Below, piece by piece: positions 21,402-31,422 of a DNA stretch of 64,000 nucleotides. Origin of the DNA: Gemmatales bacterium (lineage in GTDB: Bacteria > Planctomycetota > Planctomycetia > Gemmatales > HRBIN36); NCBI GenBank assembly GCA_025060195.1, contig JANXCQ010000016.1:1-64000 (forward strand). The letters run 5' to 3'. The position numbers and the translations under genes are program-made. The stretch's first letter is position 1. The number at the start of each line of letters is the position of its first letter. The notes under the pieces are model-generated. The model searched no databases and was not told where the DNA came from. It saw only the letters and a program-made list of their open reading frames with translations.

Positions 21402-23321
21402 TTGCTAGTGACGCCAGAAAGCCTACGTGGGCTGGTCATCATAACGCTGACCGTCCTGGTGATCGCGGGCGGGGGACTGACCATTCTGTTTTGGCGGCAA
21501 GCATCACGCGTAGGGTCGGCGTTACTCCGTTATTGGCGCAGTGGCTTAAACGGACTGTGCTGGTTGTTGACGCTTTACGTGGCCGCCAAGACCGTGGAAT
21601 ACGCTTGGGAGTGCCGAGGACACGTTACATGCGATTTCGCTGGCCAGTGGCTCATCGGGCGCATGGTGGGCCAGGGCCGAGGTCACGAGCTTTACCTCGT
21701 TTCTCCCCAACGCGAGGTTCTGGCACAAGGTTATCAGGGCCAGGAACTAGAGTGGATGTATCGAGATCTTCTGCTCAAAGGGATGTGGAATAGTCGCGAG
21801 AATTCGACACTCCCAAAGTCAGAAATTGAAGGGCCGCTTTATCCGCCTATTTGGGGTCTGTTTACTCAACTTTGGGCGTGGTTACCCCCGGAGCCAGCGC
21901 ATCGCGTAGTCGTGCTAATTTACGCTTTGCTGGCATTTGCTGCCGCATGGTGCGTTCGCGTTGCCACGGACGGGAAATTGCGCACGGGAGAAGCAGCCTT
22001 AGCCATCTGGCTGTTTCCCAACTGTTATCACGGCCTGGTGCTGGGTCAGAATTCCCTCTTGACCGTGTTTCTCCTCGCGGCGGGTTGGGCCTTACTTCGT
22101 CGCCAACGTGCTTGGGCCGCCGGTTTGGTCTGGGGAATGTTAGCCTATAAGCCAGTATTTTTCGTGGCCTTGTTCTGGTTACCGTGGGTACTGATGAATT
22201 GGCGTATGGGACTGGGCATGGCGCTCTCAGGAGGTGCATTGGTCTTGGCCACGATTCCCTTTTTACTGCCGCCCATCTCCCAGAACGATTCCAAGCAGGA
22301 CAATAGCGCCTACCGCAAGAGTATTCTTCGCCGCCTGGTTTATTGGGACGCGCAAGCAGGAGGTTGGCGCATTGCTTTGACGCGAGAACGATTCGGCCAA
22401 GCCTGGGCTGTCTGGCAGCGTTGGTGGCAGGTCGGACGCCACGCGGCCGACATCTACGACCGCGATGAAAACTGGGTGTGGATGAGCCGCGATTTATATG
22501 CGTTGCCCCGACGTCCGATTTGGGACTGGGCCAGCCTGCATGCCCATTGGCTCTACGGTTGGGGACACGACTATTGGCCCAATTTACGGGACCCCCAAGG
22601 TCAGCCGCTTCCGACTTGGCGCTGGGAACGACCCGAAGACCCGAACAATCCGGGCAGCGTGCTCATTGTCCGCAAGGACGGTAGCAGGCTCCGCTTGCAG
22701 CAAACTAACACCGAACGATTGGGTAACTACTTCGGTTTACAATTACCTGCCACCTTGGTGTCGCGGGTTCTGCTTATGAGCGTGATGCTGCTAACCACGG
22801 GCATCCTGCTAGGGCTTATCTGGTGGCGCCGCTACCAACGATTGACAACTCTGGATTGGTTCGACTCGCCCGCGGGGGCTTTCCTGCTGACGGGCGGGCT
22901 GCTCAGCTGTTTTCATTTCATGCACTATGATTTGCACCCTTTGGTCCTGCCAATGCTGATACTCATCGTGGCTTGCTTTCGCCCGCATTGGTGGGAATGG
23001 GAAAACGAGCGCACGTGGCCGCGTATTCCGTGGCTAATCGGACGTGCCGCTGGAGTTTTCAGCGTCGCGCTGCTCGCCGCACTTTGGTTAGCCTGTTACT
23101 ACAATCTCGCATTTCAACGTGGCCCCGTGCGCTTTCCCTTCGAGACGTTCGTGGCTCTGCTGCAGTGGTTCACTGCGGGCTTATGGACTATCCTCGAATA
23201 CTGGCCAAATGAGACCGCCCAGGAGGCCGATGTCCCAAGCGGTTCCAATACAGAGCTAGCTCTGTCGTCTTACTCGGGGGGACAGCTGATAGGCGGCTGG
23301 GAGCCCACTCAGCCGAATTAA
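21402..23321 (+). CDS. GT87-like (DUF2029) integral membrane glycosyltransferase
   Basis: 639 aa with about ten hydrophobic segments. The first periplasmic loop contains CDFAGQWLIGRMV followed by GHELY; D78 is the likely catalytic Asp typical of GT87/GT-C enzymes that use polyprenyl-phosphate sugars. A large non-membrane insert lies at about 300-440 (YDRDENWVWMSRDLYALP onwards). Start is TTG 21402, with GGGAGA about 9 nt upstream; GTG 21408 is an alternative. It probably adds a sugar, classically mannose, to an envelope glycan. The acceptor is unknown. Confidence 0.75.
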   Translation: MLVTPESLRGLVIITLTVLVIAGGGLTILFWRQASRVGSALLRYWRSGLNGLCWLLTLYVAAKTVEYAWECRGHVTCDFAGQWLIGRMVGQGRGHELYLVSPQREVLAQGYQGQELEWMYRDLLLKGMWNSRENSTLPKSEIEGPLYPPIWGLFTQLWAWLPPEPAHRVVVLIYALLAFAAAWCVRVATDGKLRTGEAALAIWLFPNCYHGLVLGQNSLLTVFLLAAGWALLRRQRAWAAGLVWGMLAYKPVFFVALFWLPWVLMNWRMGLGMALSGGALVLATIPFLLPPISQNDSKQDNSAYRKSILRRLVYWDAQAGGWRIALTRERFGQAWAVWQRWWQVGRHAADIYDRDENWVWMSRDLYALPRRPIWDWASLHAHWLYGWGHDYWPNLRDPQGQPLPTWRWERPEDPNNPGSVLIVRKDGSRLRLQQTNTERLGNYFGLQLPATLVSRVLLMSVMLLTTGILLGLIWWRRYQRLTTLDWFDSPAGAFLLTGGLLSCFHFMHYDLHPLVLPMLILIVACFRPHWWEWENERTWPRIPWLIGRAAGVFSVALLAALWLACYYNLAFQRGPVRFPFETFVALLQWFTAGLWTILEYWPNETAQEADVPSGSNTELALSSYSGGQLIGGWEPTQPN

Positions 23322-23557
23322 TCCTCGGCTCTTGTTGCCTGAGTTGCAAGCGGAGACTTACTGGTATTACCGGATTCCCTTTCACAGACGAACGGACAGT
23401 TTTGTCCGCGCCGGCTATACTACTTGACAGCCTGCCGAAAGCACCGTTGTCCCGGCCTGCGCGTCTCGCCATGATCGTCTTTGCAAGTTGATTGGCGAAT
23501 GCCCTGAGACTCTGCTAAGATTTCATGAAGCTGCTATAAAGACGAAGGTGCAAAAAT

Positions 23558-25960
23558 ATGGGCAAACGATGCTTCCTGAGCATAACCCTGACGGGGATAG
23601 CGCTTTTGCTCGCGCTGCCGTCGAGCAGTGCCTTTATCGACCGGTTGACCCCGTTGAAGGATTTGCTCGACGATTCGGACTACATTGTCGTCGCGCAAAC
23701 GGAAAGCGTGAGCGCGGAAAATAAGTTAGCTGTGTTCACGGCCCGGGAAGACCTCAAAGGGAAAGCGCCTTTCCGCACGCTCCGTGTCCAATTGACGCCT
23801 GATAAGGAAAAACACGTACCCCACTTGCTCAAACGGATTGCGCCGCGGGTGCCTGTGGTATTCTTCATCACTCAAGTGGACAAGCGATGGCTCGGCTTAG
23901 GCTACACCAACGGTACGTGGTTTCAGGTGCTTGGCCAACCCGCAGGAGGTGCGGTACATTGGCATTTTGTGCACTGCGAAATTTACCTGCGACGCACCTT
24001 CAAGGGAACCACCGACGAACTCATCACCACCGTCCGCGAAGTCCTAGCGGGCCAACGTAAGCCACCACCTCCCAATCCTCAAGAGCCTCCGGGTCTCGGT
24101 CCTGAATTACCAGGCGAGAAAAGTTATCGGCCCGCGCATTCCGGGCGCTCGTTATTGGCGGTGATTCTGCTGCCGCCGATTGCTGGATTGCTGGCTCCGC
24201 TGTTATCGCTCTTGTTTCCGGGCGTGCTCTTAGCCGTTTGGCGGCAGTATCGTATCCTCGTTTATGTTCTGCTGGCTCAGTCCACAGTTTTGCTCGTGCA
24301 GTCGGGGTTGCGCTGGTGGGAGCCTTCGGCCTGGTGGTTAGGACCGCAGCATTGGTGGTGGCCGACACTTGCGCTTTATGCTTTGGGCCTGATCGTCGCT
24401 GCGGTGCAGCGGCAGCGAGATGCGTCTGCCTCGTGGAGCCAACCTGTAGCGCTGGAATGGGCCGCTCTCGGCATCATGGCACTCGTCGGCTCAGCGTGGG
24501 CGCTATTAGCGTGGCGTTGGTATGGCTCCGCTCTGGATCAGATGGCGCCCATCACCTTGGGTAGCCTCGTGGGCTTGCTTCATCTGGCCGTCCGCGGATT
24601 AGCAAGTTCGTCGTGGCGCTGGGCGGGATGGAACACGGGCAACGTGATGCTAACATCGATGTTGCTCGTGGCGCTAGTGCTTGCTCGGCAGGATTGGCAG
24701 AGCGAAAGTTTCGAGACGCCCTTTACGCTAACGGCACAGGCCCGCACTCCGACGCAAGATACTTGGCCGATGTATCGTGGTAATAATTACCGCACAGGTT
24801 GCACGGACAGCTCAACGGTGCCTCAGCGCCCGAAGATCCTTTGGACCTGCAACGTGGCCCAGGGCCGAGGCCGATTTTATTTCCACTGCACGCCGACATT
24901 GGCCGACGGACGCGCGTATTTCGGCATTCTGCACCAGATTCAAGCGCAAACCCGCGGTTACCTGTACTGCGTGGCCGTGGAAGAAATCCGCGACGAACAT
25001 CGAACCATGCCGCCAGGCACCGTATTGTGGCGTTTTGACGCGGCAGGTTCGCTCAAACCGGTGTATTGTTCCCCGACGGTGCGACCGGGCCGCGTTTATT
25101 TCGGCGAGGGTTACCACCAGGACCAGCATTGCCGCATCTTTTGTTTAGACGCGGTTACTGGTTGTGTGCTTTGGCAGTATCCAACGCGAAGTCACGTCGA
25201 GTCCAGTCCGACGCTGTGCGACAAAATGCTAGTGGTAGGTGCGGGCGACGACGGCTTATTTGCGTTTGAGGAGTCCACCGACGGCGCATCGGTGAGTGTG
25301 GCTTGGCATATTCGCGATTGGCACGTAGATGGCAGTCCCTTGATTGTGGATGGCGTGGTCTATGCGGGTTCGCTGGTAGGAGATTTCTTGACTACTCGCA
25401 CTCCGTTCGTGGCCGCGTTCGAATTGGCTTCGGGGCGGACTCTGTGGCGCATCGAGCCGACCTTACCCGTAGCCGCTTCGCTCACCTGGGCCGACGGCAA
25501 AGTCCTGGTGCCCTTAGGCAACGGCAAGGTTAATGCGGACGATGACATCCCCTTAGGCGGAATTCTCTGTCTGGACGCGCGCACGGGCCAGCGAGTATGG
25601 CTATATGAAAACGCAGGCCCGGTGTTCAGTACGCCGAGCTTCAGCCAAGGACGGGTATATTTCGGCTCGAAAGACGGCAAAATCCGCTGCCTCGAGGCCG
25701 AGAGCGGAGAGTTGCTCTGGACGCGGGAACTTGACGCGGCTGTGATCGGCTCGCTCGTGGTGGCCGAAGACACCGTACTCGCCGTCAGCGTGCGCGGCAC
25801 CGTCTACGCCCTGTCCGCCGAGACGGGAGAGATACGCTGGCGCTGCGATGAGACGGCCGAGTTAGCCGGCGACGAACCTGTTTATTCCAGCCCTGTGCTC
25901 TATCGCGGACGAATTTATCTCGGCATAGGTAGTCAACTGGTCTGCCTCGGCGACGAATGA
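23558..25960 (+). CDS. Multi-pass membrane protein with periplasmic PQQ-type beta-propeller
   Basis: 800 aa. Signal peptide at 1-25 (ending SSSA), an N-terminal domain (26-165) of unknown type that begins with LKDLLDDSDYIVVAQTESV, a Pro-rich linker near 168-190, about six membrane segments between 198 and 390, and a C-terminal PQQ/BamB-like propeller from about 400 (DTWPMYRGNNYRTG) to the end with repeated blades of the form GRVYFGSKDGKIRCLEAESG. Whether PQQ is bound cannot be told. The last codon overlaps the next gene's ATG (ATGA at 25957), so the two are translationally coupled. ATG 23558 is preceded by a purine-rich GACGAAGG. Confidence 0.78.
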   Translation: MGKRCFLSITLTGIALLLALPSSSAFIDRLTPLKDLLDDSDYIVVAQTESVSAENKLAVFTAREDLKGKAPFRTLRVQLTPDKEKHVPHLLKRIAPRVPVVFFITQVDKRWLGLGYTNGTWFQVLGQPAGGAVHWHFVHCEIYLRRTFKGTTDELITTVREVLAGQRKPPPPNPQEPPGLGPELPGEKSYRPAHSGRSLLAVILLPPIAGLLAPLLSLLFPGVLLAVWRQYRILVYVLLAQSTVLLVQSGLRWWEPSAWWLGPQHWWWPTLALYALGLIVAAVQRQRDASASWSQPVALEWAALGIMALVGSAWALLAWRWYGSALDQMAPITLGSLVGLLHLAVRGLASSSWRWAGWNTGNVMLTSMLLVALVLARQDWQSESFETPFTLTAQARTPTQDTWPMYRGNNYRTGCTDSSTVPQRPKILWTCNVAQGRGRFYFHCTPTLADGRAYFGILHQIQAQTRGYLYCVAVEEIRDEHRTMPPGTVLWRFDAAGSLKPVYCSPTVRPGRVYFGEGYHQDQHCRIFCLDAVTGCVLWQYPTRSHVESSPTLCDKMLVVGAGDDGLFAFEESTDGASVSVAWHIRDWHVDGSPLIVDGVVYAGSLVGDFLTTRTPFVAAFELASGRTLWRIEPTLPVAASLTWADGKVLVPLGNGKVNADDDIPLGGILCLDARTGQRVWLYENAGPVFSTPSFSQGRVYFGSKDGKIRCLEAESGELLWTRELDAAVIGSLVVAEDTVLAVSVRGTVYALSAETGEIRWRCDETAELAGDEPVYSSPVLYRGRIYLGIGSQLVCLGDE

Positions 25961-28641
25961 ACCAAGATACTGCGACCGCTGCGAATGGCTGGCTGGTGTT
26001 TGATACCGACGGGCCTCAAGACGTCGCTTTAGTCGGTGGCAAAGGTGCCAGTTTACTGGAACTGGCCCAAGCTGGTCTGAGTGTGCCGCCATTTTTCGTC
26101 GTTACGACCAGGGCGTGGCAAGCAGTGCGGAACACAGAACAACTTGCCGCTACGCCGCACAGTGTGCCCGCAGCGCTGCATGAGCTTATCGCAGGAGCCT
26201 ACGAGCGATTAGGCCAAGGTTGTGTCGCCGTGCGTTCTTCGGCAGTGGCCGAGGATAGTGCCGAAGCCAGCTTCGCAGGGCAGCAGGAAACCATACTGGG
26301 CGTGGTCGGTCTGGAAGCGGTGCTGCAGGCGCTTGTGCGTTGCTGGGCTTCCGCTCAATCCGAGCAAGCGCGAGTTTATCGGCAAGTGCGAGGCATGGGT
26401 CTGACCATCTCCAACCCGTGCGCTTCCGAATTGGCGAGCGGTTCGTCAGTCCATGAATGCGGCAATACGAGCGCATCCTCGGATGAGTTTCCCATGGCCG
26501 TTGTCGTTCAGCGGCTCATTGAGGCGGAAGTTGCCGGCGTCCTGTTTACCCGCGATCCCACGGATCCGACGGGGAACCATCTGCTCGTCGAAGCGGCCTG
26601 GGGGCTCGGCGAGGGTGTCGTCAGCGGTAGGGTGATGCCTGACCGCTATCGGGTGCGACGTGACGACGGCTACCTTGTCCAGAAAGAGATCGCCGAGAAA
26701 CCGATTCGCGTCGGTCGCCATGGTGTGGAGCCAGTGCCTGAGGAGATGCGTTCTCGTCCCTGTCTGACGGAGGCTCAGTTGGCAGAATTAGCGCGGTTGG
26801 CTCGGCAGGTCGAAAGTTATTTTGGCCAACCGCGTGATGTCGAATGGGCGTTTGCGGAGGGAAAGTTGTGGGTGCTGCAGGCTCGCCCGATCACGACGCT
26901 CACCGCCTGGGAGCGGGAAGCTTACCGTCAAGGCGAAATTGCGCGGCTAAGGCAGCTGGCCGATCCCCGCGGCACCGTTTGGGCCCGCTACAATCTGGCG
27001 GAATCGCTCACCCTCCCGACGCCTATGACTTGGGCCGTACTGCGGCACTTTATGAGCGGTCGGGGCGGTTATGGCCAACTTTTGCGCGACCTGGGTTTCG
27101 ATCCCGACCCTCGGCTCGACGAGGTGGGTTTTCTCGACCTGGTATGCGGTCGGCCTTACGTGAACTTGAGCCGTGAGCCGTTGTGCTACTTCCGTCACTT
27201 CCCGATGTGGTATCCGTATGCGGCGCTACGCAACAATCCGAGCTTGGCCCTTTATCCAAAACCGCAGTTGGATCGTTGTCGGCTGAGCTGGCGTTTCTGG
27301 TGGCACTTGCCGATGACGTTTTGGAAGATGCTCCGCCAAGCGGTGCGACTGAATCGCTTAGCGGAAGAATTACCGGCTTTGCTGCGCCAAGAAGTTTACC
27401 CGGCGTTGCGCCGTGAGGTCGAAGCCGCTCGGGGCGAATCCTTCAGTGGTTTATCCGACCGTGCTCTCTGGGAACGGTTTTGTTACTGGCAGGAACGCAC
27501 GCTGTTCAGCTTTGCCCGGCAAGCGCTGCGACCGACCGTGGTGCTTGGCCATCTGCTCGGCACGTTGGAACAACTGCTCCGCAAGCGTGTGCCTGGTGCA
27601 GAAGCCGGTCAACTCGTGCGCCAGCTAATAGTCGGAGTACGCCCCGATCCAGAGGCCGACCTCGCAGGTGCGCTGCAGCGTTTGGCCCGTGGCTTATGCT
27701 CTTTAGAATCGTTCCTGGAACAGTTTGGCCATCGGGGCGAGCAGGAACTGGAGTTAGCGCAACCACGCTGGCGCGAAGTGCCTGAAACTTTACTCTACCT
27801 GAGTCGAGCCCTGAATTCATCTGGCGGCGAGGTTCTCGTTCCCGATTCGAACCAGTTCATGCAAGACTGGGAAGCTCAGTGGGATGCCCTGGCCCGGCGG
27901 TGCGGCTGGACTGATACGGAAGCAAAAACGGTGCGTCCCATAGTCGAGCGGGCCCGGGATTGTGCTGCATTACGCGAGACCAGTCGACATTACCTGCTCC
28001 TCGGCTACGAACTGCTACGCCAGTGCTTGCTGGAACTCGGGCGCCGTTGGCATCTGGGCAAGGACATTTTTTACCTGACCCCCGAGGAAATTGCCCCTAT
28101 TGTCGGCGCCTGTCAAAAGCCGCTGGATTCCGGATCGATCTCCCCGACGGCTGAATCCGACAGCCAAACGGTGAAAAAATCGTGGGCCGATTGGTGTCAA
28201 ACCATCCGCCAACGTCGGCGCGAGCGGCAACTGGCCCAGACTTGGGAAATTCCGGCCGTCCTTTTCAGCGATGACTTAGAGTGCCTCGGTCAACTGCCCA
28301 CTGCGCCGAGTGGCCCCACGCTGCGTGGTATCGCTGTTTCTCCCGGTATTGGCGAAGGACCCGCATGGGTACTACGTACACCTCGGCCAGAAACTCATTC
28401 GATACCGCGAGGCTATGTGTTAGTGTGTCCCTCCACCGATCCCGCTTGGGTGCCCTTATTCCTCAACGCCAGCGCTTTAGTGATGGAGACGGGCGGCATA
28501 CTCTCGCACGGGGCCATTGTCGCCCGTGAGTTCGGTTTACCTGCCGTAGTCGGCATTACTGAGGCTTGTCAACGTTTCCAAACAGGCCAACGGCTCCGCG
28601 TTAATGGCAATACTGGCGAAGTGCAAATTTTGGCCGAGTAA
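25957..28641 (+). CDS. PEP-synthase-type phosphotransferase, rifampin-phosphotransferase-like architecture
   Basis: 894 aa. N-terminal ATP-binding domain of pyruvate-phosphate dikinase type (about 1-320): GGKGASLLELA near the start, AVRSSAVAEDSAEASFAGQ, GVLFTRDPTDP and WVLQARPIT. A helical middle domain (about 330-790) follows, then the swivelling phospho-histidine domain with catalytic H851 in TGGILSHGAIVAREFG. The PEP-binding TIM barrel of true PEP synthase is missing. ATP domain, helical domain, His domain is the layout of rifampin phosphotransferase and related enzymes, which move a phosphate from ATP to a small molecule. The substrate here is unknown; antibiotic inactivation is only one option. 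Overlaps the upstream gene by 4 bp. Confidence 0.85.
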   Translation: MNQDTATAANGWLVFDTDGPQDVALVGGKGASLLELAQAGLSVPPFFVVTTRAWQAVRNTEQLAATPHSVPAALHELIAGAYERLGQGCVAVRSSAVAEDSAEASFAGQQETILGVVGLEAVLQALVRCWASAQSEQARVYRQVRGMGLTISNPCASELASGSSVHECGNTSASSDEFPMAVVVQRLIEAEVAGVLFTRDPTDPTGNHLLVEAAWGLGEGVVSGRVMPDRYRVRRDDGYLVQKEIAEKPIRVGRHGVEPVPEEMRSRPCLTEAQLAELARLARQVESYFGQPRDVEWAFAEGKLWVLQARPITTLTAWEREAYRQGEIARLRQLADPRGTVWARYNLAESLTLPTPMTWAVLRHFMSGRGGYGQLLRDLGFDPDPRLDEVGFLDLVCGRPYVNLSREPLCYFRHFPMWYPYAALRNNPSLALYPKPQLDRCRLSWRFWWHLPMTFWKMLRQAVRLNRLAEELPALLRQEVYPALRREVEAARGESFSGLSDRALWERFCYWQERTLFSFARQALRPTVVLGHLLGTLEQLLRKRVPGAEAGQLVRQLIVGVRPDPEADLAGALQRLARGLCSLESFLEQFGHRGEQELELAQPRWREVPETLLYLSRALNSSGGEVLVPDSNQFMQDWEAQWDALARRCGWTDTEAKTVRPIVERARDCAALRETSRHYLLLGYELLRQCLLELGRRWHLGKDIFYLTPEEIAPIVGACQKPLDSGSISPTAESDSQTVKKSWADWCQTIRQRRRERQLAQTWEIPAVLFSDDLECLGQLPTAPSGPTLRGIAVSPGIGEGPAWVLRTPRPETHSIPRGYVLVCPSTDPAWVPLFLNASALVMETGGILSHGAIVAREFGLPAVVGITEACQRFQTGQRLRVNGNTGEVQILAE

Positions 28642-29006
28642 GCCCGCCCAAGATTGCCGCTGCGGATCGGAGTTATTGAGGGTATCACTTCTCGATCTGA
28701 TAGCCATTACGAGACGGCCTGATTCACGCAACGAGTGCAGCTGCAAGTTCACGTCTGCCCGGGTATGCATTTGCGCGTTCATGCATTGGGACATTGCCCC
28801 GCAAAGTTTATTCAACATGCCGAAGCTACTTGCTTTCATTCCTACGCAGAACTCTCTGCTCTTCCTATTCGGAAAGTTTTGTCCAAAGAAATGCTCTATC
28901 TCAGGCTTTCAGGCTCAGACGACCTCTCGTTGCGGGGCCGAGATAGTTAGAATGCAGCATAGAGTCGCCGAGCGGAATTTACGTTCACCTCTGGGAGGAT
29001 TGTGCC
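28642..29006. other. Intergenic region, 365 bp, no gene recognised
   Basis: Open frames here are short, without ribosome-binding sites, and one merely runs through the ends of both neighbours. No RNA gene was recognised. Confidence 0.45.
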
Positions 29007-29435
29007 ATGCTGCCCGCTCGTCTCAAGCCCATCGAGTCGGCTTATCAGCGGTTTCGTCGGGACAGCGAGATCCTGAGCCAACTCTTAGCCCAACCGCTGA
29101 CTGACCAAAGCGCGCGGGCGCTCAAGCGTACCATGTTCGCCTGGCGCCGCGACCTTGAGGATTACTACCGTCGCGTGGAGCCTTTATCTTTCGCCTTAGA
29201 GATTAGTACACGAGCGCCGTATTTGCGTCGGCAACTGGAAGGGTGGCAGCGGAAACATACTCGGCTGATGCGGCAGCTTGAGCAGATCTGCCAGCAACTC
29301 CGCCGACGACCTCTGGCCTGGGACGCCACGCAGTCCCAGCTGCAAATGCTCGTCCACGAAATTCTCCAGCACGAACAGGAACGCGACCTGCTCGCTTGGG
29401 ATGCGTATTATCCCGAACCTGCGGCTCTCGATTGA
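29007..29435 (+). CDS. Small helical protein of unknown function
   Basis: 142 aa, almost entirely alpha-helical and rich in Arg, Gln and Leu (RRQLEGWQRKHTRLMRQLEQI). GGGAGG precedes the ATG by 9 nt, supporting a real gene. Several His/Glu positions (MLVHEILQHEQERDLL) recall a hemerythrin-like four-helix bundle, but the metal-ligand pattern is not complete enough to claim it. Confidence 0.6.
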   Translation: MLPARLKPIESAYQRFRRDSEILSQLLAQPLTDQSARALKRTMFAWRRDLEDYYRRVEPLSFALEISTRAPYLRRQLEGWQRKHTRLMRQLEQICQQLRRRPLAWDATQSQLQMLVHEILQHEQERDLLAWDAYYPEPAALD

Positions 29436-29487
29436 CCAATAGATAAAGGCACTTCACCCAGTTGTCTTGACACGCAATCGCTCGGAT

Positions 29488-31410
29488 TCATTTCTTGCGT
29501 TGAGAGATGAATCGCACCGCCGCGATTAGGTAGCCGCCGGCGATTACGCTTCCGAACAACGCCACCAGCCAATCGCCCCAGCGCACATACCACGTTGTGC
29601 CTGAATAAATCGGTACCTCTGCCGCTAACACCCCAGCGCACGATTTGCTTTGCTGCCAACCGTCCTGGGGCAGGGCCAAGACCGTTCCATCAGCGTCAAT
29701 CACCGCAGAGATGCCCATGTTGACACTGCGTACCAGAGCCCGACGCGTCTCGGCCGCACGAAATCGCGCAATCGCCAAGTGTTGCTCATGCTCCTCGGAG
29801 CCGTGAAACCAACCATCGTTACTGATGTTCACGAAAAAATCAGGCGCCTCGCTCGGCGAAAAAAACTGCCGCGGTAAATGTGGCACGGTGTCCTCGTAAC
29901 AGATGAGCACGCCAAACCGTTTTCCCAAGGGGCCAAGCTGCAGCGTTTGGGCTCCGCTGCCCGGCGTAATCGAATACTCGTATGAATAGGGCGACAACCA
30001 TTGCACCCACGGCAACCAAGAGCGCAGCGGCAAGTATTCACCAAATGGGATGCGGTAAATCTTGTCATAGCGTCCGGCGACCTGGCCTTGCGGATCGAGA
30101 AGCAACGCCGAATTGTAGCGAACCACCCGCAGTCGTCCTGATCCTGTTTTGTCCTGTGCACCCTGACCGTCCCGCTCCCAACAATAAACCTGCGTGTTAA
30201 CTCCTAAGAGCATCCACGTGAACACTAGGCGGGCTAACTCCCGCGTAATCGTTTGAGCCAAACGTTGCCCTGCACGAGCTTGCTGAATCTCCTCCGGCTC
30301 AGCGCTCTCAAATTTTCTCCCCGCGCCATTTTCTCCGCCGTTATTTTTTTCTGCCGAGCTAACCTGTTCCGTCGGTGTTGCCCCGTTTTGCCGTTCCTCA
30401 GCGCGTATCTCGACCCAATCAAACGGCATGGAGGTCTCCGGCCAGACCACCAACTCGACAGAGCTACCCTGAGATAGATCGCGTGCTTGGCGGAGCAAAT
30501 CTTTGAACTGCTCCATGCTCCGTCGCTGCCGTTCCGCAGTGGGGGCGTTCCGTACGTCCTGCGGCTCATTCGGTTGCACAATCACGACCGACACCGCGCC
30601 TTGAGGCGGAAGTTCCTGTTGCCAACGCCCCGCTAAGAAAGGATTTGCTGCCAGGAGTGCCAGACATCCAGCCACATTGAGCGCTAAGTCCCCATAGCTT
30701 TGCCATACGCGCCCTACCGAGATTGGCAGCGCCACCTCCTGCGGACGAGCCCGGCCAGAGATAAACCTTACTAGTGCTTCCGCCATCACAGCATTGACCA
30801 ACATGACTAGTGCACTTACTCCATAGGCGCCAGTAATTGGCACAAGCCCCAGGTAGGGCAAGTAATCATGTTGCGTGTGAGCCAGGAAGTACCAGGAGAA
30901 ACCGATGTCCACATTGGCCCGCAACCACTCCAAACTCACCCAAACGGCCGGCGCCGACCATGTCCACGGGACTCGCGCGCGTATCAAGCCGGCGGTCACC
31001 AGCGCAAACACCCACCAGTGCAGCGCTAACACTAAGGCTAAGGCCCCCCACGCGCCATACATCAGCGGATGGGCATACCTCATCCATTGCAAAGCTACTA
31101 AACCAAATCCCAATCCGCCCATGAAACTAGCGGCATAACTCTTAGGCGCACCGCAGCGCAGCATTAGCAACCACGGTACCAGCGCCACCCACGCTAATTC
31201 GCCCCAATTAAGCGGGAAATAACTACACCATAGCAGAGCTGCGCTGATGAGCGGCAGTAACCATGTCGCCCGAGGCGATAACATTCCCTGGAGTAAAGGT
31301 AGATTTCGGGCGGCGAATCCGCCGTATCCCACTAGCAGCAAGCCTGTACCGAGAAGCAGATAGTCCATGTCGCTAATATGCGCAACAACCGCGACGGGCG
31401 ACAACTGCAA
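29488..31410 (-). CDS. lnt: Apolipoprotein N-acyltransferase
   Basis: 640 aa. The N-terminal half has about seven membrane segments; the C-terminal half is a nitrilase domain facing the periplasm. The catalytic triad can be placed: E325 in WPETSMP, K450 in YDKIYRIPFGEYLPL and C504 in LICYED. The enzyme adds the third acyl chain to lipoproteins such as those encoded nearby at 15020 and 18475. Start is TTG 31410 (GAAGG 9 nt upstream), 12 bp after moeA; ATG 31368 is an alternative. Residues 340-380 contain a low-complexity insertion rich in Glu, Asn and Gly not usual in Lnt. Confidence 0.92.
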   Translation of the reverse strand: MQLSPVAVVAHISDMDYLLLGTGLLLVGYGGFAARNLPLLQGMLSPRATWLLPLISAALLWCSYFPLNWGELAWVALVPWLLMLRCGAPKSYAASFMGGLGFGLVALQWMRYAHPLMYGAWGALALVLALHWWVFALVTAGLIRARVPWTWSAPAVWVSLEWLRANVDIGFSWYFLAHTQHDYLPYLGLVPITGAYGVSALVMLVNAVMAEALVRFISGRARPQEVALPISVGRVWQSYGDLALNVAGCLALLAANPFLAGRWQQELPPQGAVSVVIVQPNEPQDVRNAPTAERQRRSMEQFKDLLRQARDLSQGSSVELVVWPETSMPFDWVEIRAEERQNGATPTEQVSSAEKNNGGENGAGRKFESAEPEEIQQARAGQRLAQTITRELARLVFTWMLLGVNTQVYCWERDGQGAQDKTGSGRLRVVRYNSALLLDPQGQVAGRYDKIYRIPFGEYLPLRSWLPWVQWLSPYSYEYSITPGSGAQTLQLGPLGKRFGVLICYEDTVPHLPRQFFSPSEAPDFFVNISNDGWFHGSEEHEQHLAIARFRAAETRRALVRSVNMGISAVIDADGTVLALPQDGWQQSKSCAGVLAAEVPIYSGTTWYVRWGDWLVALFGSVIAGGYLIAAVRFISQRKK

Positions 31411-31422
31411 TTGGGTTTGCCT

